NCBI GenBank assembly: GCA_029964075.1
Contig: CM057149.1
Location: forward strand, 5,342,465-5,406,464
Direction of reading: 5' to 3'
Length of the DNA stretch: 64,000 bases
From: Patiria pectinifera
Lineage: Eukaryota > Echinodermata > Asteroidea > Valvatida > Asterinidae
This document shows positions 55,440 to 64,000 of this stretch, in pieces; position 1 is the first letter of the stretch; each line of letters begins with the position of its first letter. The position numbers and the translations under genes are program-made. Under the pieces are notes generated by a model. It was not told where the DNA came from. It ran no database searches and worked only from the letters and a program-made list of their open reading frames with translations.

Positions 55440-56570
55440 GAATAATTGATAGGGCCATGTGAAATTATGATTAGGACATGCATGTGTATGATTGGGCCAA
55501 CTGCTAACCTACGTAGCACCTGCTATCTAGGAAGGATTTTTATGTTGAAATCATGATGGGGCCATGTGTAGAAAATCGTTCTCTGCTTCTCTTCCAATTT
55601 GCACCATCTGTACATTTTTGTTTAAACATGTCTTCTGCTTGACATTTAAAGACAATGATTGTGAGCTGTAGTAGGGTCAATGTTTGTACGGAATATTTTT
55701 TTCCGTTTATAACAATTCGTGTTAGATATTTAGGGCCATGGTACGAATCCAACTTTTTGAAATTCTAGTCGCGTCTATCATGCATTTTCTCATCGTTCCA
55801 TGTTGATTGTCATTGTGAAAAAAATCCTAGGGCCATGTGTACAAACCTGTCATCGCCGTTTTGAAGATATTTCTGCCAAACCCAATTTTTCTTGCGTTAT
55901 CTTCTGTACTTGTGTGACAGATTATTTACAGGATTCCAGGGCCATGTGAACATGTCTTACTTTGTTTTTGTAAAAAAATCTTTCCAATTTATAATGCGAA
56001 ATTATTTAGGGCCATGTGAAGTAGTGTAGAGAACTTCTATTCCTCCGTTCTGTAGAAATTTCTGCAATTTTCTTGAAAGCTGCTTGTACATTCATCCCGT
56101 CTTGAGTGCGAATCATCGTGTAATACACTCTAGGGTCATGTGTTAAGTATCCATAGCTATTTTGAAGCTTATAAAAAGCTCATATGTTGGATCTAAGTTT
56201 TCTTGTTTACTCTGTATTCCTCACCTGTTGTAACTTGGAGTGAAATATTCTATAGGGCCATGTTTAAGAATCTACTTTATTTGTCCATGAGACAAAAATT
56301 TTCTTGGAGATCTAGGCCTATTGTTTACAAAAGCTCTACATGTATAGGGCCATGTGCAGATCTTACAGATTCATTGAAACATGTAGTGGTCGTGAAACGT
56401 AATCAGAATGATGGTTTCAACGACTCCACGATTATTTTGTGACATGAAATAGTCTCTGATCCTTGTCGAAATGTGTCTTATGGACATGAAGTATTGTTTG
56501 TGATTTGTTCTTCCATAATATCCATTTCGCAAAGATCGATAATTGCCTTTTGTGTTAGGGCCATTGTGTC
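55440..56570. repeat. GGGCCATGTG repeat series, about 11 units
   Basis: The motif TAGGGCCATGTG or a close variant starts at 55452, 55558, 55672 (degenerate), 55733, 55830, 55939, 56009, 56133, 56255, 56347 and 56558. The 60-125 bases between are only weakly alike (shared TTTTGAA and TTTCTGC bits). Confidence 0.8.
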
Positions 56571-57720
56571 AATTTTGTTTATTGTAAATCAGGTGTAATG
56601 ACACCTGTAGCGTCGGATACACCTTGTAATCGCTCTGTAAAGTGTATAGCCTGAATTTACAAGATGAAACAATGTGCATTAATTAATTTAACAACCACAA
56701 CACCAGTGGAGGATTTGATCGATGGTACATTTGAATTCTGATAAGTCCGATCACAGCTGGTCGGCAATGTGAATGCTGTTTACCTTTAAACCGCGTTGCG
56801 CGTCAGTGGATGCGCGGTGCTTTGCGCAAACTGGAATATCATCTTCGCGACCAGTAGGCCAAAATCAACTATTTAGAATCAACTAAGCTTTCATTCTCAA
56901 TGGTTGAATCCATTACAGTGGTCAGGTAAGGGCCACTAATCGGATTATTTTCACTGTCTGTATGTAACATACTTTGCATCCAATTTGGCTTAGAGATCTA
57001 AGTAGCGTAGACCTAAACTAAGTTTCCCTTTTTTTCTCTATGGTTGTATCTTTATAGTGGTCAGGTAAGGACTACTAATATACGTTTCCTTCTCTTTATA
57101 CCACTGCACCGGTCACAAATTTGATCAGGAATCCACTGTACATTGTAGTTACAAAACCTAGCTCCGCTAGGAAGACTTCTTTTATTTTCAGCAACTTGCA
57201 ATTAGATTGGGAGGACCGGCAAGCCAGAGTGCTCATGTCATGAGCTGTTGACACGGAGGAACCGGAAGCAGGGAGGAGGAACACCGGATGACTGAAGACC
57301 CTGCTTGCCGGGCATCCCATTACTGATTTCCCAGGTAAAAATATTAATGTTATTTTCCTTTCGAACAATGTCTTAGGGTGTTTTGAATTGTTCTGATTAT
57401 TTTGTCTGCGATTAATGATACCTTCTGTTTTTTGATACGATAAATCTAGAGGAAAATAAATTTAATGTGAAATTAATAATCACCTAACAACTCACAAAAG
57501 AAGAGCAACAGGGGAGTAATTGTCCCGCACACATTTTCTTACATGTGTTCCTTCTAATCTTCTGGCAGAGATGACGGTCTGCAAGATGAGATGTCATTCT
57601 GGACGAAGATACAATCACTTCTGAATCCCATGGCCGGAAGCAGGGAGGAGGACCGACGGAAGGACTGAAGACCTGCTTGCTGGGCAAGTCTTCACCAATT
57701 CTTGAGGTAATTTAGCAAAA
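56571..57720. other. duplicated exon-like segments, possible non-coding RNA
   Basis: TGGTCAGGTAAGG occurs twice (about 56917 and 57058), each after an A/T-rich pyrimidine stretch and CAG or TAG. A longer segment (CCGGAAGCAGGGAGGAGGA ... GACTGAAGACC ... TGCTTGC) occurs at 57248-57315 and 57628-57690, each followed by a GT donor-like site. No open frame spans them. Confidence 0.4.
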
Positions 57721-59835
57721 GGGATTCAGATGTATTTTTCATTTATTCATTTTCTATTTTTGTCTTAGTCTTCGGGAAGTGGCATATCGAACTTTTTATG
57801 ACAATCTTTTCACTCCGATAGTTGGGTTGTGCTTCGAATATGAAATATGTAATATAGATAAAGGGCCTATTTCTTTTATCTTTGCAGACTCCTCTTGTTT
57901 CGTGTAAGCAGCAGAGACGATGACATATACATAACGGAGTGCAGTTGTTCACCAAGGCAGGAACACGAATTTTAGCAACACTCGACTGAGTTTTACAATA
58001 GCTAGCTCCTGAAAGTTCCCATAAGTTTCTCTTAAAAGGCAAGGGCGGATCCAGGGGGGGGGGTAAAGGGGGCCATGCCCCCCCCCCCCAAAAAAAAACG
58101 AAACCAATTTTTTTTTTATGGCCACCTTTCATCATTATATATTCTAGTGATCTACCATCTTGTATCCCTTGTACAACGAATTAGTCATCGGTGATATTTC
58201 TGTCAATATCACACTAGTTCAAAAAATGCGCTGATCTACTAAGTTATAAACTTGGTTGCCATGCACAGAAATTTGGAGCCGGATCGGAAATTTCCCCGTG
58301 TTTTTTTCCCCAAACGAGTTTCGCGAGGTTTTTGCCCATCCCGTAATCAGCAATTCGTGCCTTACACTGGAATGTTTAACATGCATTTTTTACAAGCTTT
58401 ATTTGAGTAAGAAAAATGGTAAAGACGTCGAGTTTGTAAGTATTTGTCTGTTTCACAGTGTGCACTTTTCCTTGTAATTTTAGTTTGAGTAAGATTTTTT
58501 GTCAATTTTTTGTCAGCAACGATTAAAATTAATGTTTATAGAGTTCTTCTTACATCATTCCCACAAAACCCGCTCAACCACCATTACAATGCGCCGTGAA
58601 AATGTCCATATAATATGTAGTAATGCATAATAATGGCCAGTTTTGAAGAGCGCACCCAAGGGGCCAAGGGGGTGCTAATTGATATAACGGTGATCCGTTT
58701 CTGCCCAATATTTATGTCACAATTTTGCAACCAAGAAGCAAACCTGAAATAGTCAGACATCTAACATCAGATTCGGTGCAATTCGACGCATTGCCATCGG
58801 TTCCCAAATTAAATACCAAATATTTCACATGTCATCTTGGCCCAACAATTAAATTGAGATTCTCTGTGCTGGTCTTCTTTTTTTTCCCAGATGCATGTAC
58901 GAGAAGACTGCGAACTTCCCGATACTGCACATGTGGAACGCTGCCCTAATCATTCAAATTTTCACAAGACAAAAAAACATTTATTCATATAGTTTATTAC
59001 AATGCAGAATCAATTTTGTGTATTAAGCACTATAAAATTCATAAAACATATACAATAAAAAGCAACTTCATATTTTTATAGCACAGTTGGTTAATCTCTT
59101 TGTGTACAAATCTTAAATAAGAAACTGTTCAGTCCCTTGGAATGTTGATGATTCTCCATTCAACAAAATTTCCAAAAAAGAAAAATAATTACTTCTTTTA
59201 TATTTGGACGCTTACTTGTGGCAAGCAAAAATAATGCAAAAACTAAAAGGCATGCAATGCAAAGTAACTTGCACTAAAATTTGTCTAAAAGTCTTGCCTG
59301 ACACTTTTTAAAGTCAACAGAGGGCGATCTAACAATACACATGGACTTGTGCTAGTACTCCAGTATATGGAACAGCTTAAGTATTAAATAGTGTACAACT
59401 TAAAACAATATCATGTACAACATTTAAATCAAACAGATACATTATTGGTTACTTTGATCCTGCAGCTTGAAAATCATTTTAAAAAAAAAACTCAATAAAA
59501 CTGACATCAACAATACTCTATAAAAAGGATTAGAATGTTTTCAGTAATGTATCTAGTTACTGGTTTTTAAGGGAGAAATGGCGAATACCTCCCAATACTT
59601 TTGAAAGTTGAGTAAACATTCTAGCACTGTCCACGGACAATGAAATCTTAATAAGTTCAAAATTTGACTTTAATAAGTAGAGTTTTGAGTTATGCAGGGT
59701 GGTATATCATTGTTATACTACTGAAGGCAATGGATTTTGATCAGAGTTTGACTTATGGAGATTTCACTATGGTCAATTCCTCCTAACTTATTCCACGATA
59801 CTTCCCTCCCATTGAAAAACTTGTTACAGTCATGA
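57721..59835. other. non-coding stretch with element fragments
   Basis: Contains a G/C-run hAT-like fragment (about 58044-58100, GGGCGGATCCAGGGG) and the element relative at 58565-58670 that serves as the uninterrupted version of 14125-14785. No gene recognised. Confidence 0.45.
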
Positions 59836-60250
59836 CAGTGGAACGCCTATACATGTATAATGAGGTCATTGGGACTTTACAAATTACCTTGTTATAACAG
59901 GTACCTTGTACTAAAAGTAATAGAAAACAAAGAAAAACAAAGACTTGGGACCTAAAATATTCCTGGTTATAGACCCCTCTCATAGCACGCTGTCTTGACT
60001 TAGGAAAATCATCACTGCGTACTCAGTCTCAATGCCATCAGGTACATTTGCACACAGTGAGCATAATGTTCTAAACACGCGCACATTTGCTCGAAATTTC
60101 TTTGAAATACGGCACAGTCGATGCGCGTCACGAAAATTTGACTCCTAAAATACCGGTGCACGTGACAATCTGTAGTCAGTGACGTCATTTCAGAGAGATC
60201 TATAAGCAGGATGTTGTATTAACAGTGCTCTTCTTATCAGGGTTGGACTG
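59836..60250. mobile_element. longer relative of the CAGTCGAACAC MITE
   Basis: The left end CAGTGGAACGCC, right end GGTTGGACTG and the shared interior (ACCTTGTTATAACAGGTACC, AAACAAAGACTTGGGACCT) link it to 40190-40360. It carries about 240 extra bases (roughly 59975-60215). Confidence 0.65.
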
Positions 60251-60495
60251 TACTCTTAAACTCGGTGGCGTTGTTGTGTTTCCTACCCGTAATCACCAGG
60301 GCCACTGAGGGAAAGAGGCAGTGCAAATGTGCTGGTCCGTAGGCAATGTATATTGTGGAGTGAAGGAGACTAATGTTCATCTGCATCCACCAACCTGATG
60401 CATCTTACTGACATTGCGAATGAGTTTGGGCACATGGCGGCCTCCAACTTTTGGTGTATTTTTTTGTTTAATTTACAAACCTAGGCACTGTATAG

Positions 60496-60700
60496 ACTAA
60501 TCCGGTGGCAGCCATTTTCTGCGGTGGCACCAGGCGCGCACGAGTCACGCTCAGGTAGTACGCACGCACTCCGGGCTCCTTTGACCAATCGATTTACCAA
60601 AATGCGCGGGTGCCTTGTCTTTACGAACATACATGTGCAGCATGTGCGCGAGCGTGGCACCACCGCAGTAAAAGCTTCTAATTCTGGTCGCCGGATTAAG
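60496..60700. repeat. GC-rich imperfect inverted repeat
   Basis: CTAATCCGGTGGCAGC ... CTGCGGTGGCACC at the left, GGTGCCACC-type complement and GCCGGATTAAG at the right. Probably a MITE. Confidence 0.55.
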
Positions 60701-61080
60701 CTCCAAGGCTCAGAAACAATAAGTAAATAATAAATGTGCCATAACATAACGGCATTTGTACAAGTAAAGGGTAAAATAGTTATATTAAAAACAAATATAG
60801 CTGAAGATTACTGGTAATTATCAATACATGATTTTCATTTGTGCGATATAAGTACTGTGATTTTAATCAAGTTTAAATATTCAGTACATCCATGATACAA
60901 AAAATGTTAGTGATTATTGGTAATACACTAATTGGATTACCGTTGTAAGAACACTTTGATAATTTTGTTTCACGTTCATATCAACTGAAGTTGCACTTAT
61001 TGCAGTAAATGGACACACTGAAATATAGTCATAATAACCTGACTGTCATTCATACTCAATCTTCAATGGGCCTTATGCAC

Positions 61081-61415
61081 AGGGTCCGCTCATAAGTCCG
61101 ATGCCTCATAGGGCCGACGCCTCATAAATCCGACAAAATCGCATCCCCCAACCAAATAAAGCCCATAAGTCCAACGCCTCATAGGTCCGACACCTCATAA
61201 GTCCGACGCCTCATAGCTTCGACACCTCATAGGTCCAACGCCTCGTACGCTTCGTTTTTCCGACGTCAGTATTATGAGGGGTCGGACTTACGAGGGGTTG
61301 GACCTATGAGGCGGAATAAATAAATTGTATGCCTCATAAATCAGACGCCTCATAATCAAAATTTAGGACTTATGAGGCGTCGGACCTATGAGGCGTCGGA
61401 TTTATGATACGGCCC
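61081..61415. mobile_element. fold-back element with many internal 15-16-mers, 9-bp duplication
   Basis: It is flanked by the exact repeat CTTATGCAC (61072-61080, 61416-61424). Inside, CTCATAGGTCCGACGC or close variants occur about eight times on one strand in the left half and in the opposite orientation in the right half, so the whole folds into a long hairpin. A 9-bp duplication is typical of Mutator-like elements. Confidence 0.8.
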
Positions 61416-61682
61416 CTTATGCACGAGTCGGCCATATTAAATTGAAAGCAAGGTAAAGTCTTCATATTTGGAGCTTGCAAAGAGAAATGGAAGCAATGAA
61501 ATAAAATTTCATTAATACCAGTCTGCTCTGATGAATAATTACAAATTTGTGATTAAACGTACCCTAATGTTTTAAGCCACATTTAAAAAAAATATTATAG
61601 TGAGGCTAGAATGCATAATAATCTGGCACCATCCCATTCAACAGTTATAATTTATAAAATACATTCAGGGAACACCACAAAA

Positions 61683-61887
61683 GTGGCTCGGTGGTCGAGT
61701 GGTTAGACGTCTGCACTAGAAAGCAGGAGGTCATGGGTTCGAGTCCCACCCGAGTGATTTGTCCAACTTTCACTCGGGAGGTAACACACTGAGTATACAT
61801 GTACAGTGTTTACACGTCGATGAAGGGCAAAACCTGGTTTGATTTATATCACCCCGATACAATTAAAATACCATCTTATGAAAATGG
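61683..61887 (+). mobile_element. tRNA-derived SINE, uninterrupted
   Basis: The head has A box TGGTCGAGTGG and B box GGTTCGAGTCC with a partly paired acceptor (CTCGG/CCGAG). The anticodon arm has a mispaired loop, so it is not a working tRNA. The tail TGAAGGGCAAAACCT ... ATCACCC ... CCATCTTATGAA matches the SINE at 39899-40525. Confidence 0.8.
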
Positions 61888-62073
61888 CTTCCTTGTGAAT
61901 AAGGTCCACGATTACAGAGTCCCTCTTCAATATTGACGTTTTTTTTAAATTCCATGATGGACAAAATGCAGTTGTGTTCTGGAATAGTGACTGGCACTCA
62001 AATGTATTTTTCTCCCTTCATGAAAATTCTGTAAAAGGCAAGGTACAATAGGCAATGATTTGGAAGTAAGGTA

Positions 62074-62653
62074 CTAAAACCTGGACTGTCTGCCGTACTC
62101 CATCTCAAGTTCTCTCAGATTCTCCTCCAGCATCCTGACTTCGTCCGTTTTCTGCATCTCCTTGGCCTGTCTGATGTAGTTCCTGATGATATTCATCTGT
62201 TGTATCATGGGATTGTCCGAGGATGCCATCAGCTCCGCCTGGCTCACCGCCGAGGGTTTCCAGCCTCCCTCCAGCGTCTTGGCTCCGCCCGTACTACTTT
62301 TGGTCGGGGAGGTATCCTGCTTGTTCTTGTTGAGATTCAGGGGCCAGCTCGGGATGCGAACGTGGCCCTTTTTGGCGCTCTCCAGGGTCTTAAGGTCCCT
62401 TTTCTCCTTTTCGAGTCTTTCGAGTCGTTCTTGTCGCTGGGCCTCGAGCTCGGCCTGTTTCTCCTCCTGGATGCGGCGGGTGATGGCGGCCCTCCGTTCC
62501 GCTTTCAGTTTCTCAATTTCCTCTTTTGTCGGCAGGGTGACCATCGTGTGCATGTTGGCTTGGAGGAAGAGGGTGCAGTGGGTGCGAATCTTCTGAATCA
62601 ACCGCAGGTGGGTACGACTGGAGTTGGTTGCAGATAGCCCCAAAATCTTCTTG
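62074..62653 (-). CDS. RBSN: RBSN terminal coding exon
   Basis: The acceptor is CAACTTCAG|C and the stop TAG is at 62074-62076. It encodes KKILGLSATNSSRTHLRLIQ to the C-terminus LEMEYGRQSRF. The frame is open further upstream of the acceptor, but the splice site fits the upstream exon and the family. Confidence 0.9.
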
Positions 62654-63235
62654 CTGAAGTTGAACGATTCAAACAAAAAAGAAGAAACTTAACAAAAACA
62701 TATCAAGAGTTTATGATCCATTTCTTGAATTGATCAGCCTAATCCTCCGTGATCTTTGTGGGAGTCATTATAGAGGATTTTGCAGTATTGAAGAATTCCG
62801 TAGGATAAGGCACACCAAAACAGTTGCTGCTGGGTTCCTGTACAAGTGGCTTTTCGAAAGTTTCTTGGATGGTTTAAAGATGGTAAGATGGTTTCTTAAA
62901 CTGGTCATGTTAGCAGGCATGCAACTGGGAATTTAGAAAAGCAAGGAAGTTCCAGACCATGACACAAGACTTTGTACAGTGTTTTTTTTTAATTGTAATG
63001 AGAAGTAAATAAAAAATTTAAAAAGAGGAAATCAGCGGATCCGAGAAAAAGTTCATGCCTGTGTTAGGAATGATTTTCAACTGAATGAACAGTTGATTTA
63101 TTTTTCTGTTGTGAGATACTACAGCACATGCATTACACAGAAACTTACCTGATAGTGTCAATCAGATCAAAGTTTTTCAATATTTTGGTTCGTTCTCTCT
63201 CCATTACATCCCGGCTAATGGTGGAGCTTCCATAC
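62074..63235 (-). CDS. RBSN: Rabenosyn-5, last two coding exons (partial)
   Basis: Exons 63235-63149 and 62653-62074 join through a split Ser codon, giving a C-terminal part of about 220 residues. The joined product reads YGSSTISRDVMERERTKILK, LIDTIS, KKILGL, then LPTKEEIEKLKAERRAAITR and a charged helix, ending with a Rab-binding coiled-coil region (NPMIQQMNIIRNYIRQAKEM, TDEVRMLEENLRELEMEYGR). This order matches the part of Rabenosyn-5 that follows the FYVE zinc finger. Rabenosyn-5 is a Rab4/Rab5 effector that binds PI3P on early endosomes and works with VPS45 in fusion and recycling. The FYVE exons must lie right of the window. The protein stops soon after this Rab-binding helix, without the long NPF-rich extension and second Rab-binding site of the vertebrate protein; this may be the invertebrate form, or a missed donor near the end (CCAG|GTTTTA). 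Confidence 0.9.
63149..63235 (-). CDS. RBSN: RBSN penultimate exon in window
   Basis: The acceptor is GTTCAG|G and the donor ATCAG|GTAAGT; 87 nt encoding YGSSTISRDVMERERTKILK then NFDLIDTI and two bases of Ser. Confidence 0.88.
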
Positions 63236-64000
63236 CTGAACACAAAGAACAAGTAGGATTTAATCAATTTTATTACTCTTATTAACTAATAAATTTAAGA
63301 CCTGTTTATGCCGTTTTATGAAAGTGACCATGAACGCAAATGAGGATGTCATGACAAGCATTCATTCTCTGAGTTTGCACATTTGAACTGAACACACCGT
63401 GTTCAAAGAAGTCGAACACATTTTTACACAGGCAAATTTCGTTACAAATGTTTGTGACGTCAAACGTGCCTCAAATTCGTTTTTGATGATGGATGAACTG
63501 GCCTGTAGCTAGGACTGACATTTCAATCTCCAAAGTATCTTCCACAAAGACGTTTTTCTCGTTGCATTTAAAAATGTGAAGACTTTTACCATACGCCAGT
63601 TTCAACTGCGCATATGTGCACAATGATATGGGGTCACAGGTCATTCGGACAAACGCTCATCGAACGCGCATGAACATGCAGGGAGACAGGGGCATGACGC
63701 TTGGTGTTATTTACCAGCAGAATGGGCATCCGCGTATCATTGCCTACCATCACGTCAGCAACTTCATTGCGATACCGAACTGGCTTATTTACTTATTTCA
63801 GGCCATTCCACTTAGAATTTAAAACAAGTTTTAATTTGGCCGTTTCCGAAAACCTCAGAATTTATCACACTGACAGGATGACTAATAAGGGAATAACAGT
63901 GTGAGTAGCCGGTCTTCACTGCGTGATAATGATGGGTGTGTGGCGGGATAATGACCGAGGACGGAGGTCCATTCGTCCGTGTCGGTGGTCCACCCACCCA
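63236..64000. other. RBSN intron or upstream sequence at the right edge
   Basis: No further RBSN exon is recognised. A plus-strand stretch at about 63690-63760 (VIYQQNGHPRIIAYHHVSN) faintly recalls retroelement RNase H wording, but it is too short to call. Confidence 0.35.

Noticed and set aside
53773..56570. CRISPR-like arrays (short repeat plus variable spacer)
   Set aside because: The repeats are degenerate, spacers vary widely in length, no cas genes are present, and the DNA is animal nuclear. Interesting as arrays but not CRISPR.
61683..61755. Functional tRNA gene
   Set aside because: A and B boxes are good, but the anticodon arm does not fold with a seven-base loop and the sequence continues into a conserved SINE tail seen also at 39899-40525.
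62186..62637. Plus-strand open frames opposite Rabenosyn-5
   Set aside because: They are antisense shadows of the RBSN terminal exon.
63616..63822. Retrotransposon RNase H fragment
   Set aside because: Only about 20 residues look suggestive and there is no neighbouring reverse transcriptase or integrase sequence.
1..64000. Prokaryotic operons, phage or plasmid content
   Set aside because: Genes have consensus spliceosomal introns and animal-specific domain combinations; no bacterial-type operon was seen.

Overview
This window looks like nuclear DNA of a marine invertebrate animal. Genes are split into short exons with GT/AG introns. Long stretches are non-coding, AT-rich and packed with short inverted-repeat transposons. 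The proteins are animal-type: a CABIT-SAM adaptor, a mitochondrial carnitine carrier and a Rabenosyn-5. The style of the repeats (hAT-type short elements with runs of G/C, many TACATGTA and TAGGCCTA strings) suggests an invertebrate deuterostome such as an echinoderm or hemichordate. That is an impression, not a proof.

Layout. (1) 0-1 kb: a small inverted-repeat element and, on the minus strand, one exon of an unrecognised gene that leaves the window on the left. (2) 1.4-32.6 kb: a tandem segmental duplication carrying two copies of a GAREM/THEMIS-like CABIT-SAM adaptor gene on the plus strand. Copy 2 (15.7-26.8 kb) is complete: nine exons, an uninterrupted 716-residue frame. Copy 1 (2.6-9.6 kb) has exons 2-9 intact, but no exon 1 is visible in the window. 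Introns of the two copies record transposon insertions, a deletion and a block rearrangement that can be dated relative to the duplication. (3) 34.3-47.4 kb, minus strand: a complete nine-exon SLC25A20 (mitochondrial carnitine/acylcarnitine carrier), 299 residues, with many mobile elements in its introns. (4) 47.4-62 kb: no protein gene recognised. This stretch holds MITEs, four neighbouring but unrelated tandem-repeat arrays (52.1-56.6 kb), duplicated exon-like segments (56.9-57.7 kb), a fold-back element with internal short repeats (61.1-61.4 kb) and a tRNA-derived SINE. (5) 62.1-63.2 kb, minus strand: the last two coding exons of Rabenosyn-5 (RBSN); the rest lies beyond the right edge.

The genes do not form a pathway together: one is a signalling adaptor, one a mitochondrial metabolite carrier, one a Rab effector of endosomes. 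The window's main interest is in its repeat archaeology and in a few unexplained arrays. The best supported unusual observations are three identical 589-bp elements whose 8-bp target duplications are swapped, pointing to an inversion; a conserved intron read-through in both adaptor copies that would give a SAM-less isoform; transposon insertions with exact empty sites in the sister paralog; and two arrays (53.8-54.3 kb and 55.4-56.6 kb) in which a short motif is strongly kept while the sequence between is not. All exon boundaries were read by eye from splice consensus, frame and family similarity.
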